Positions 1-9,400 of a DNA stretch of 64,000 nt are shown piece after piece. Made by a program: the position numbers and the translations under genes. The notes under the pieces were generated by a model. It did not search any database and was not told where the DNA came from. It saw only the letters and a program-made list of their open reading frames with translations. Position 1 is the stretch's first letter, and each line of letters starts with the position of its first letter. The stretch is from JABDMH01 sp965223215 (GTDB lineage: Bacteria; Bacteroidota; Bacteroidia; Chitinophagales; Saprospiraceae): NCBI GenBank assembly GCA_965223215.1, contig CBDCVZ010000010.1, positions 4,464,001 through 4,528,000 on the forward strand, given 5' to 3'.

Positions 1-534
1 GTTAAGATTTGGCAAGATAGTGTCGGTAGCTGGCTGCAGAAACAACCCGATCTGCAACCCTACGATTTAATTTTCTCAAATTTCGGCGCCCTCAACCTGA
101 TTTCTCCAGTTGATCTCAGACAGTTTGCTCGGTATTTATCAATTAATTTGCGTCAGGGCGCTGACGTCATTCTGGTGCTGATGCCGCCAACTTGTGTTTG
201 GGAGACCGTATATTTTCTGGCCAAGGGATCAGTCAGAAAAGCATTCAGACGCCGACGATCTCCGCTTCCGGTCAAGATCGGTGGTGCCCGGCTAAATACG
301 TGGTATCACCATCCAAAATATGTGCGTACATTGTTTTGTGATTTGCAAATCATAAACATCCGTCCAGTCGGCATCGCAATTCCACCATCTTATTTGGATT
401 CACTATTTATAAACCGAAATAAATGGCTTAAACAATTGGCGCGATGGGAGCATTTCATCGCCAAAAAGTCCCTTTTTGCCGCAATATCAGACCATTTTCT
501 CATTCATCTCAGAAAAAATCATCCATCAGAGTGA
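1..534 (+). CDS. Class I SAM-dependent methyltransferase, C-terminal part (5' end outside window)
   Basis: The frame is open from base 1 and ends at TGA 532-534, so about 177 C-terminal residues are present and the start lies to the left of the window. The stretch YDLIFSNFGALN (about bases 61-96) resembles the motif II/III region of class I SAM-dependent methyltransferases. It is followed by a predicted strand (ADVILVLMPP) and by WETVYFL and WYHHP segments of the kind found in the C-terminal halves of small-molecule methyltransferases. The SAM-binding glycine-rich motif would be in the missing part. The substrate is unknown. Family assignment is moderate and rests on pattern recognition only. 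Confidence 0.6.
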   Translation, partial: VKIWQDSVGSWLQKQPDLQPYDLIFSNFGALNLISPVDLRQFARYLSINLRQGADVILVLMPPTCVWETVYFLAKGSVRKAFRRRRSPLPVKIGGARLNTWYHHPKYVRTLFCDLQIINIRPVGIAIPPSYLDSLFINRNKWLKQLARWEHFIAKKSLFAAISDHFLIHLRKNHPSE

Positions 535-587
535 TAAGTATCACTATGCTATCGTGTTTGTAAGCAAAATTGTGGAACTTTTTTCCG

Positions 588-595
588 TAAGTTTG
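588..595 (+). promoter_or_regulatory. Candidate Bacteroidota -7 promoter element
   Basis: TAAGTTTG matches the TAnnTTTG -7 consensus of Bacteroidota primary sigma factors and lies 26 bases before the ATG of the OmpA-like gene. Possible -33 elements (TTTG at 557-560, TTG at 570-572) are not at ideal spacing, so only the -7 element is claimed. Confidence 0.45.
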
Positions 596-621
596 CAGCA
601 AAATCAAAATCTATTTCAATT

Positions 622-1404
622 ATGACGCTTAAGAGATTGCCCTTGGCCATACTAGTACTGGCCTTAGCGCTCGGTTCCTGTGTAAGTAAGAAGAAATTTA
701 CTGCCCTCGAAGATGAAAAGAATAGCCTTACTTCTTCTCTCGAGAATCTCGAAAAGAAAGTAGAGATGTTAGAGGCGGATAAGAACACCATCGCTTCTGA
801 GAAAGAAGAACTGACTAAGAAGGTGGGAATGATGGAGACTCAAATGAAAGAGACAGAGTCCAAAGTTGCAGAGGTGAACAAGTCGGTAGAGGACAAGCAA
901 GCTCAGATCAATGACTTGCGCAGTGAAATCCAAAGCGCTTTTTCAGATGTGGAGAATGCTGTTTCCGCAAGCGGTCAGAGAATCACCGAGCTGGAAGACA
1001 TGCTTTATCTCGACATGGAGAATCCGATTAATTTCTCTACAGGATCAGCAAACCTAAACAAGGAAGACAACGAGACGTTGGAAGAATTGGCCGGGATGCT
1101 TAAGGAAAGTCCCAATCTCAATCTTATCATTGAAGGGCACACCGATGACCGACCCATCAATACAGCTCGCTATCAGGACAACTGGGATCTCAGTGTAGCT
1201 CGATCGGTGGCAATCGTGAGGAAGTTGGTTGATATGGGCGTTGATCCAAAGCAGCTCACGGCAGCCGGTAAAGGAGAATACCATCCAAAAGTTACGGATG
1301 ATCCTACTTCTACTGAGACTCGATCGGCAAACCGTAGATCTGAAGTCATCTTAGTACCACAAATTGGTCGCTTGTACCAGTTAAATAAGAATTCCGGATC
1401 ATAG
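622..1404 (+). CDS. OmpA-family peptidoglycan-associated lipoprotein
   Basis: 260 residues. The N-terminus is a lipoprotein signal with a lipobox ending in Cys20 (LGSC). A charged region rich in E, K, L and Q follows (about residues 24-125), which should form a long coiled coil. The C-terminal part (about 135-245) is an OmpA-like domain, with NFSTGSANL at its start and the conserved GHTDDRPI segment near residue 172, and is expected to bind peptidoglycan. The protein is therefore likely anchored in the outer membrane and reaches to the cell wall. It appears to be a single-gene unit, with a candidate promoter 26 bases upstream and a strong terminator 24 bases after the stop. The family call is secure; the exact role is not known. 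Confidence 0.88.
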   Translation: MTLKRLPLAILVLALALGSCVSKKKFTALEDEKNSLTSSLENLEKKVEMLEADKNTIASEKEELTKKVGMMETQMKETESKVAEVNKSVEDKQAQINDLRSEIQSAFSDVENAVSASGQRITELEDMLYLDMENPINFSTGSANLNKEDNETLEELAGMLKESPNLNLIIEGHTDDRPINTARYQDNWDLSVARSVAIVRKLVDMGVDPKQLTAAGKGEYHPKVTDDPTSTETRSANRRSEVILVPQIGRLYQLNKNSGS

Positions 1405-1427
1405 GAAAATTCGTCATCAAAGAAATC

Positions 1428-1459
1428 AAGTCGTTGTCTGTGTAGGCAACGACTTTTTT
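1428..1459 (+). terminator. Rho-independent terminator of the OmpA-like gene
   Basis: AAGTCGTTG (1428-1436) and CAACGACTT (1447-1455) form a perfect 9-bp stem with a 10-base loop, followed by a T run to 1459. It lies 24 bases after the stop codon, a standard position for an intrinsic terminator. Confidence 0.85.
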
Positions 1460-1483
1460 ATTGCCCGTCATTGGGGAAATAGA

Positions 1484-2425
1484 TCACCCCTCCCCATTCA
1501 GTACCTGTTCTCTCAGCTCCTCCACGATGAAAAAACCATCTTCTCCTTTGTCTTGATAAAGGGGCATGAGAATCAGGCCATCGAAAGGCATACTGATCGG
1601 TCCGTTCTTGTCCTGGGCGATGATGGTGCCTTCGGTGACGGCTTGAAAATTGTGAAAGCCCGGCAACATCCTGAAAGCATCGTCTCGCTTGATTCGATGT
1701 ACATACCGGAAAGCTGCTACCTTGGGTAGGCCCCGCGCATAGGTCACCAATAATTCATCGTGCCGATTGACCACATGATCGGCTGAGACGCAGCCAATGG
1801 TTCGCATGCAATTGATCACCGCAGCAATGCATCGATTCACGGATAGTGGATCGTCATGCTGACCTCCCTCAAAGACCACACCGTTGAGCCCGCGCTCCTC
1901 ATATCGATCGGTAAAATACCTGATGAGGGTTCCCTCCAGGCGACTTACTAAACCTGTGATAACGGGTGCGTGCATTTCCCTACCCAGCCGGATGCTCTCC
2001 CTGTCTGAGGTCGGTAGGCAAAATATGCCTCCTTCAGCGGTAGTGGTATGTAGGTCAAGTATGGTGATTTGGTTATTGTGCCAAGATCGAATTTCACCAT
2101 CAATCAGCCTCCTCAATTGTACCATTTGTCGATGTTCGACCGATTCTCGTATGGATGGTGCAGGATTGCTTTTCCAGATTCGATTCATGTCCAGATCAAT
2201 AAATCTGGTACGCGCCTTTAAAGCCGGCAGATTTCCTGAGAGAAAGACTAGACTGCCATAAAACCTAAAATCGGGGTTGGTGATGGGTTCTACCTCGAGC
2301 ATTTTGATGAGCAGGCTCAGTGCTTCCACACCTGCCCACTCGTTGCCGTGTAGACCTGCCACACAAATCAGGAGCGGTCCGGGACGGTTCTCCGTATAGG
2401 TACCGATGATTCTTTGCACCGTCAT
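1484..2425 (-). CDS. Succinylglutamate desuccinylase/aspartoacylase family zinc hydrolase
   Basis: 313 residues from ATG 2425; a TTG three codons upstream is also in frame but less likely. AGLHGNEW (His26, Glu29) is the typical zinc-binding HxxE of the AstE/AspA branch of M14-type carboxypeptidases, and DLHTT (about residue 123) supplies the expected third zinc ligand. Members hydrolyse N-acyl amino acids such as N-succinylglutamate or N-acetylaspartate, or related amides. No arginine-catabolism genes lie nearby, so the substrate cannot be deduced from context. The gene converges on the OmpA-like gene with the terminator between them. Confidence 0.85.
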   Translation of the reverse strand: MTVQRIIGTYTENRPGPLLICVAGLHGNEWAGVEALSLLIKMLEVEPITNPDFRFYGSLVFLSGNLPALKARTRFIDLDMNRIWKSNPAPSIRESVEHRQMVQLRRLIDGEIRSWHNNQITILDLHTTTAEGGIFCLPTSDRESIRLGREMHAPVITGLVSRLEGTLIRYFTDRYEERGLNGVVFEGGQHDDPLSVNRCIAAVINCMRTIGCVSADHVVNRHDELLVTYARGLPKVAAFRYVHRIKRDDAFRMLPGFHNFQAVTEGTIIAQDKNGPISMPFDGLILMPLYQDKGEDGFFIVEELREQVLNGEG

Positions 2426-2599
2426 GGCCGACAAAAATAGAAATTGTCCTCAGGTCTTCCAGGGTAGTTTACCAACGATCGCTTTCTGGAAGGGTGTTAA
2501 GCCCTTACAAGAGCATAAAATCACCTGTCTGGGCAGTATCTGATCATCATTGAAATCAATTGGCTTGCCCAAGCGTTAGGATAATGCTAACTTAATCAC

Positions 2600-4015
2600 A
2601 TGCGAGTACTGCTGCCCATTGTCTTTCTATTCCCGATCCTCATCCAGGCGCAGGTGATCACTGTATCTGACGAGTTGAATCTGCGATCAGAATACGTCTA
2701 TGACCTACTGGGTAGAATTGGTGAAAGCATCATGGTCATTCGCGATGGGATTAACGAATTTGACATCCAGGCCTATAATGATGAAATGTCGATGAGCTGG
2801 GAGGTTGAGGAGCGCCTCGACAGCCGCAAAGCCAAGATCATTGACGTCATAGCCCATGACCAGACTTTTAATGTCATCTATTCGGTTGATCATAAAGACA
2901 CTTTATTCATCAAATCCCGAGAATATGATGAGAAAGTGAAGGTGGTTCATGAAGACACTTTGCGGGTCATGAAGCGCGGCCTTATTCGACCAAAATTTAG
3001 ATACGTCAAGTCTGAAGATGAGCAGATTTTTCTGATGACGGAGATCGAAAATGAGAAAATCGTCTCGGCCTTTGCCTTTGATATGCGCACCCGTGAAGTG
3101 CTTTGGGAGAGCCAATTTGAGTTTCCAAACATTCAGTTTCGTGAAGATTATCGCAAGACCATCGTATCGAATGATGGGACCATGTTCCTCATTTTTGAAA
3201 AGAATAACGTCCGGTACAGGAAAGATCGACACAGTTTGGAAATCTTTCGTTTTGACAAGATCTTGCGACACTTCACGCAATTGTCCATTCCGCTACCAGA
3301 ATTTACCACCTACGATGCCCAATTTATTTACGATAACTTGAATGAAAATATCCTCCTGATCGGACTGTATTCCGACAGCAATGCCGGCACCACCGATGGC
3401 ATTTACTACATCAAAGTTGGCATCAATGACTTCAGCAGATATCAGCTTTCCACACTTGACTATAATGAGGAGCTGGTCGCTGATTTTCATGGAAAATATA
3501 ATCCCAAAAAGGAAAGTCTACAAAATCTGGAAATTCAGGACGCCATACTACGCCAAGACGGTGGCGTTTTACTACTGGCAGAAGAGAATAAAGAATACGA
3601 ACGACTCTCGTATGGCTCGCGCAGGGATTTTTACGGCAGTGGTCGCTTTTCAGTGGATTACTACTACGAAGACTTGGTTTTGATCTCGATCCATCCGTCC
3701 GGTGATTCTCATTGGCAAAAAGTATTGCCAAAACGCCAATATTCCAATGATGATCAAGCGGCTTACTCCTCGTACTTCCTGTTTCAAAATCCATCCTACC
3801 TCCGCATACTTTACAATGACGAAATCCGCAATGAGAACACGGTCAGCGAGTACATCCTCAATGGTGCTGGCGATATTACTCGACGCAGTCTGATGAGTAC
3901 GGATAATGTCAAGCTTAAACTACAGATCAAAAACGCCTTGCAAATCGGTCCTGCCGAACTACTGATTCCCAGTGTGCGGGGTAAGCGATTAAAATTGGTC
4001 AAGCTAAAATACTAG
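2600..4015 (+). CDS. Secreted protein of unknown function
   Basis: 471 residues starting with a plausible signal peptide (about 1-18, ending ILIQAQ). The rest is rich in short alternating hydrophobic and polar stretches with many aromatic and acidic residues, which suggests a beta-rich, perhaps propeller-like periplasmic or surface protein. I recognise no catalytic motif or named family. It converges on a small minus-strand ORF only 13 bases away. The gene is long, uninterrupted and starts at an ATG with a signal peptide, so it is very probably real; its function is unknown. Confidence 0.75.
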   Translation: MRVLLPIVFLFPILIQAQVITVSDELNLRSEYVYDLLGRIGESIMVIRDGINEFDIQAYNDEMSMSWEVEERLDSRKAKIIDVIAHDQTFNVIYSVDHKDTLFIKSREYDEKVKVVHEDTLRVMKRGLIRPKFRYVKSEDEQIFLMTEIENEKIVSAFAFDMRTREVLWESQFEFPNIQFREDYRKTIVSNDGTMFLIFEKNNVRYRKDRHSLEIFRFDKILRHFTQLSIPLPEFTTYDAQFIYDNLNENILLIGLYSDSNAGTTDGIYYIKVGINDFSRYQLSTLDYNEELVADFHGKYNPKKESLQNLEIQDAILRQDGGVLLLAEENKEYERLSYGSRRDFYGSGRFSVDYYYEDLVLISIHPSGDSHWQKVLPKRQYSNDDQAAYSSYFLFQNPSYLRILYNDEIRNENTVSEYILNGAGDITRRSLMSTDNVKLKLQIKNALQIGPAELLIPSVRGKRLKLVKLKY

Positions 4016-4028
4016 TGTTGGATTTTGC

Positions 4029-4226
4029 TTAAGAAATGGTAAAAGATTGAGATAATACTTGCTCTTTGCCCTCACTCACCGTCAGTCGGTAGCTGCCTTT
4101 ATCCAAGGCGTCGGGATTGATATGGATCTCACCATTCCGAAAGATTACCCGTAGTGGAGTCAATTCGCCATTACTCCGGTACAACTGGATCGAGGGGTAG
4201 ATCGGTCGCTTTTTGAAAAAATACAT
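4029..4226 (-). CDS. Small protein resembling an isolated type IX secretion tail
   Basis: 65 residues. The sequence runs IQLYRSNGELTPL, then INPDALDKGSYRLTV, and ends QSFTIS. This order (a phrase like 'iyd..G', then 'l..G.Y.l.v', then a short beta strand at the extreme C-terminus) is what type A C-terminal sorting domains of type IX secretion substrates look like, yet no signal peptide or cargo domain precedes it. It could be a remnant of a longer gene, a small free-standing protein, or a chance ORF. The 211 bases upstream (4227-4437) are very A+T-rich and hold nothing I can assign. Confidence 0.35.
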   Translation of the reverse strand: MYFFKKRPIYPSIQLYRSNGELTPLRVIFRNGEIHINPDALDKGSYRLTVSEGKEQVLSQSFTIS

Positions 4227-4437
4227 GCGCTTTGGATTTAATTTGTATCATAAAGATAAACATCTTTTTAAATATTAAATTAAATCATAATGTGTATATA
4301 GAATTTATGGATGTATTCGTGTATTTATTTATGGAATTGAATTTCCCCTAATCTTGGCACAAGATTCTCCTACCTGCTAAATCATCTAAATATTGACGAG
4401 GAGTATCTCCCCCAGATGGGCCTAGTCGCAGGCTAAA

Positions 4438-5628
4438 CTATTTCTTCCAATTCACTTCCACCGTCGGTTGGTTGGCAAAAAGTTTTGCTTGGGCTCTGGC
4501 GAAGTTGAGAAAGTCAACCTCTTCAAAAATGGTGCGAGGGCCCTTCACCCAGGCAGCGAGAAACCGGTAAGATACTTTCTTATCGATGGGGGTTGCTAGG
4601 TAGAAGTAGTCTTCGGGATGCCCACGGTAGTGATCGATTTCATATTGATTGGACACCAGTAAGGCCAAACCCAGCTGCTCGCCTTGCGCCGACTGAAGTC
4701 CATAGGTATAGGCAAAGTGGGTATTGCTCTCCAGGCCCTGGGTAAAATCAGTCGCCTCTTCGTGTTTTGGAAGTCCAAAAGCAAATTGAATGGTTAAACT
4801 GGTTCGTGAAAGCAATTCCAGCGTCACATCGACATACTGAGCTCCTGCCTGCATTTCCATAGTGACGGCAATATCGACTTTCTCATCTCGCACCGGTATG
4901 CCTCTCAAAATCATCTCAATTTCAGCTCGCAACGGACCGGAGGCGATCACCTTTACTTCGCGTTCATCAAACACATCAAAGCGGACAATTTGACTGAGAT
5001 CATAAATGGCGGGTGAGCCGATGCCCAAAGATTGTCCTTCATCCAAAACGTCACCACCCCACTTAGATTCTTCACTCAGATCATCTTGTTGGTGTACCAT
5101 CAGCTCTCCAAAGCGCTTGCCAATGACATCAAAAGCAAATGCATCACGCATGAGGGCCCGGTAGCCAATGCGATCATTTTCAAGGATGACTCCTCCATGT
5201 CTTAAGGCATTGGTCTGACCATGCACATAACTGCTCAGTGAAGCCCCGGTCTCAGCATCCTGCATCACCACCTGCACGCGATCAACTGGTTTTGTGCGGG
5301 GGGTGGTGTGCAATTCACCGTGCAATTTTTGACTGGTTTGCGGCAGCATGTGAACGCTAGCAAACAGCCGATCCGGTAGGCCATTCACATTGCGATCTTC
5401 AAACTGAAACGGAATTTCTAATCCATTGGTCACCAGATGCATGTTGGTGTCCATGGGAATGAGATCTACATCCAAACCGTAATCATAGAGCGTATCGGTC
5501 GTCCGGTTGATGACGGTTATTTCTACAATCTCTTGATTCGAAGTGGCCGTTCCCTCCTTATTTTTTGAGCCGCATGAAGCCAAAAAGGCCAGCACAGCAC
5601 CCAATATCATTAAGTGTTTTACCTGCAT
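4438..5628 (-). CDS. DUF4861 domain lipoprotein
   Basis: 396 residues with a lipoprotein signal ending at FLASC (Cys19). The central part contains the run IGYRALMRDAFAFDVIGK followed by a WGGDVL segment, which I recognise as typical of the DUF4861 family of Bacteroidota, proteins often found near polysaccharide-utilisation genes and sometimes compared with glycan-active enzymes. No catalytic residues can be named. It is probably cotranscribed with the upstream gene, 7 bases away. The family call is moderately sure; the function is unknown. Confidence 0.7.
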   Translation of the reverse strand: MQVKHLMILGAVLAFLASCGSKNKEGTATSNQEIVEITVINRTTDTLYDYGLDVDLIPMDTNMHLVTNGLEIPFQFEDRNVNGLPDRLFASVHMLPQTSQKLHGELHTTPRTKPVDRVQVVMQDAETGASLSSYVHGQTNALRHGGVILENDRIGYRALMRDAFAFDVIGKRFGELMVHQQDDLSEESKWGGDVLDEGQSLGIGSPAIYDLSQIVRFDVFDEREVKVIASGPLRAEIEMILRGIPVRDEKVDIAVTMEMQAGAQYVDVTLELLSRTSLTIQFAFGLPKHEEATDFTQGLESNTHFAYTYGLQSAQGEQLGLALLVSNQYEIDHYRGHPEDYFYLATPIDKKVSYRFLAAWVKGPRTIFEEVDFLNFARAQAKLFANQPTVEVNWKK

Positions 5629-5635
5629 GATCAGT

Positions 5636-6175
5636 TTAGTCGTTTTGTTGGATCACTCCCTTTTGAATGCCGGTCTGAAACCCGATCGGCTGAGATTGAG
5701 GCATGTCGTCGTCATAGTCCTCCCAGGCGATGATTTCCTTGAGAAATTCCTCAGCATGGCGTACGATGAATGGTGGTTTGAGTTCCTCTGGTCGCAAGAT
5801 CTCAATTTGCTTGGGCGCCGTTGGTTTTCCCAACCCCTCGATCAGCGGATGGGTCATCGACACCATAATTTTCCCATTAAACAATTGCTGATAGATCAAC
5901 ATCCCGTTGGACTTTAAGAATGGTCTCTCCACTTTGCCGGTATCTTCCGTTATTCCACTAAATCCAGTCCCCAGGTTTAAGACGATGGCACTTAAATTCT
6001 CCAGGTCTTCCTTTAGTTCTACTTCTGCGTCCAGTTCCGCCTCTTTAATGATCTCATTGAGTTGCTTTTCGATCATCTCTTTCAAGCCATCTTTCCAAGC
6101 CTGACGATACTTCTTCGTGTTGTTGAGGATCCGGTGATACTTGGATGCCTTTTTTTTCAGATTACTATAATTCAT
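5636..6175 (-). CDS. Conserved-looking protein of unknown function
   Basis: 179 residues from ATG 6175. The frame remains open upstream to 6283, but a candidate minus-strand promoter element at 6227-6234 falls inside that extension, which favours the shorter start. The N-terminal third is strongly basic (NLKKKASKYHRIL), the middle acidic and helical, and the C-terminus is acidic. No signal peptide, membrane segment or catalytic motif is evident, so it is probably cytoplasmic. It lies 7 bases upstream of the DUF4861 gene and may share its operon. I do not recognise the family. Confidence 0.6.
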   Translation of the reverse strand: MNYSNLKKKASKYHRILNNTKKYRQAWKDGLKEMIEKQLNEIIKEAELDAEVELKEDLENLSAIVLNLGTGFSGITEDTGKVERPFLKSNGMLIYQQLFNGKIMVSMTHPLIEGLGKPTAPKQIEILRPEELKPPFIVRHAEEFLKEIIAWEDYDDDMPQSQPIGFQTGIQKGVIQQND

Positions 6176-6226
6176 GCGAATTCGATTAGCAAGGGTACAA
6201 TTAAGGAGGTTTCCATGATCATGCTG

Positions 6227-6234
6227 CAAAGATA
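6227..6234 (-). promoter_or_regulatory. Candidate Bacteroidota -7 promoter element
   Basis: Read on the minus strand this is TATCTTTG, a full match to TAnnTTTG, with TTTG at 6262-6259 as a possible -33 box at a somewhat long spacing. A start site near 6220 would give a leader of roughly 45 bases for the gene beginning at 6175. Confidence 0.4.
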
Positions 6235-6443
6235 AAAAGGCTTTTGGGCCCATCAGACCAAAGTTGCTGTGGTCGGTCTGCACGAGGCATGCAAGAAACC
6301 AAGGCCGGCTGGTTCTCGGAGATAAACTTAACAGACCGGCTTTAGACTCCGATCGAAGGCAAGGATTTAAACAATTTGTCGTTTATGTATCGTGAAAAAG
6401 AGATCAATTTCGACTAATTTCATCCCGTGGTATTAGATTGATC

Positions 6444-9400
6444 ATGAATGTGATGCGTTATACCCTTGCAACCATCTTCATCACATTGTCGGCACTTGGT
6501 GCACTGGTAGGCCAAATTATCGAGGGCCAAGACACCCTATATGGCAATGAGTGGATCGACTACGAGCAGTCTTATTTCAAAATCAAGATTGCTGAGGATG
6601 GGATTTACCGAATACCCTATGAGGTATTAATCCAGGCTGGTATTCCTGCCGACGAGATTGAGCTCGATGCCTATACCATTTATTGGATGGGGAAGCGACA
6701 AAAGATCTTTGTCAGTGGGAGCAGTAGCACATTGGGCACTGGTGATTTTTTGGCTTTTTACGGTGAAAAAAACCGATCGCAGTTGGATCGCCATCTCTTC
6801 ACAGATCCCGATGAGCAAATGTTGAATCCGGAGTACTCCCTCCATACGGACACGGCCGTTTATTTCCTCACCTGGAGTGCCGGACCTCATCCGCGCTTCG
6901 ATCCCATCGAAAATGATCTTTCCGGCAATTTGCCCAATGCACACCCTTGGTATTTGCATCGTGAGTTGCTGTCGTTTCACGATCGGCATTTTAAGCCATT
7001 GGTAAGTTCGCAAGGTGTTAGACTTTCAACGTATGTCGAAGGAGAGGGATTTGCGACGGCCGAAGGCACCCAGCACGAATTTTCTGTGCCGGTAAGTGCT
7101 CTAGCCGCTGGAGGTCCACCGGCAACGCTGCGCTTTCGGCTCACAGGCAATACCCAGGTGCACAACGTCACCGTAAACTGGAACAATCAACCGATCTCCA
7201 ATTTGGTGTTCGCCGGCTCCAACCATTTAGGTGGAGCACCGCTGATCGACACCGTCCTAGAGGTGGTGCCGCAGCTAGGAGACAACACCTGGGTCGCCAG
7301 CTCAAGTAGTGGTACCGATCGCATCAGTATTGGTACCATTGAATTGCAATATCCCCGTGCTTTCCAATTTGCCGGACAGAGCAGCTTCGCCATTGACCTT
7401 GCCGATGCACGCGATCGTCAGTACCTGGAGCTCAGTGGGCTTAATCCATCCGAAAACTACTTCGCCTATGACCTAAATGGCGGTTTTCGCATTCCACTGG
7501 CCTTCGCTGGCAATACTGCCCGCTTGTTGCTACCCGCCGGACCCAATGATCGCCGCATCTTAATCAGTAGTGCTGCCTCCATTCAATTCATCAATACATT
7601 GCACAATGCCTCGCTAGAGCCCTTAGATCAATCGTCCGCACAATATCTATTGATCTCCAATCAGCGCCTCTTTGACGATGGTTCTGGAACGAATTGGGTA
7701 CAAGAATATGCCACGTATCGTCAGTCGGAAATTGGTGGCAGCTATCAAACTCAAATCATCGAAATCCAACAGTTGGTCGATCAATTTGCCTACGGAGTTG
7801 CCATGCACCCCTTTAGCATCAAAAATTTCAGCAATTACATCGCGAAAAATTGGTCTGATCCCCAATTCATTTTTTTGGTTGGCAAGGGCCTGGAATATGC
7901 CGAAGCCCGGACTCATCAAGAGACCTACGAATACTTGCCGGTCTATGGCATCCCCGGCTCCGACAACATCCTCACCAGCCGCCATCAGAGTAGTGTACCC
8001 CTGGTACCGGTGGGCAGATTGGCGGCGCGCACCCCCACACAGATCAGCATTTACCTCGACAAGATCAAGGTGATGGAGGATCAGATTGCCAATGCTCCCC
8101 AGACCATTGAAGATCGGGCCTGGATGAAAAGGGTGCTGCATCTGAGTGCTGGAGACGGGTCAGCAGAGCAGGATTTGATACGTAGAAACATGGATGGTAT
8201 GGCAGAAATAGCTGAAGGCAGGCATTTTGGGGCTGAAATATCCACGCTTCAGCTCCAGGCCAGCACAGATGTGATCGATGGGTCTGTGAGTGAAAACACG
8301 CTCGATCTAATCAACTCTGGCATCGTCTTAAAATCCTACTTCGGTCATGGTGGCATCAGCACAACACAGTTGCAGGGCTTCGAGGATCCATTCTTTCTCA
8401 ATAACAAAGATCGATACCCAGTTATGTTGGCCCTAGGATGTCACACAGGAAATATCTTTACTCGCACAATCAGTCTGGGTGAGTCAAATGTACTTACACC
8501 CGACAAAGGAGGGGTAGCCTATTTGGCAACTTCGGGACTGGGATTTCTTAATGCATTAGATGAATTTGGCAATGATTGGTATAGCACATGGGCTCGAGAT
8601 CTCTATGGAGGGTCTTTAGGAAATTCTATTGTCGAAGTGGTTAAAAAACACGATGCAAAGACATTGATTAGCATAAAGACATTGGTGCAGCAATTGACTT
8701 TTCACGGTGACCCTGCTTGGCAGTTTAATGCATCAAATCAGACGCCTGATCTGGTCATTGATGCCTCGACCGTAAGAACAGAACCTGAAGCTATTGATTT
8801 ACAGGTTGACTCATTCTCGCTATTGTTTGACATTATTAATTTAGGCAAAGTTATTCCCGACAGTTTCATAATCGCCGTGCAACATAAAACTCCATCTGGT
8901 GATGCACTGCCAATCATTAGAGTCCAGCAAGCTCTTAATGTTGGAGGGAAAAGGGTGGTAGTAAAGATACCCATTTCCAACGATCAATCCTTGCTTGGAA
9001 CGAATAATCTAACGGTTAAGATTGATGCAGAAGATGAAATCGAGGAACTACCTGATGCAGCCGAAGAAAATAACGAACTTACTTCGAGTGATGGGCGAAT
9101 TGGGTTTGATTTTGTCATCTTCGATTCAGCCATCCGACCCTTGCATCCGCCGAAATTCGGAATTAGCAATCGTAGGGACCTGCAATTGATTGCTTCCTCA
9201 ACCAATCCACTGGCAGCGGCTGCAGCCTATCAGATTCAGTTAGACACTACCGCGCTGTTCAATTCTCCGACGCTCATTAATGAAACCCTGCAAAATCAAT
9301 TTGCACTCGTCAAATGGCCAGTACCTTTTGCCCTCGAGGATGACAGGGTTTACTATTGGAGGGTACGTAGTGTAGGAGAAGGCACAGATACGATTTGGCA

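Noticed and set aside
5636..6283. Longer version of the unknown gene starting at 6283
   Set aside because: A candidate promoter element lies inside the extension, and the added residues look like leader sequence rather than protein.
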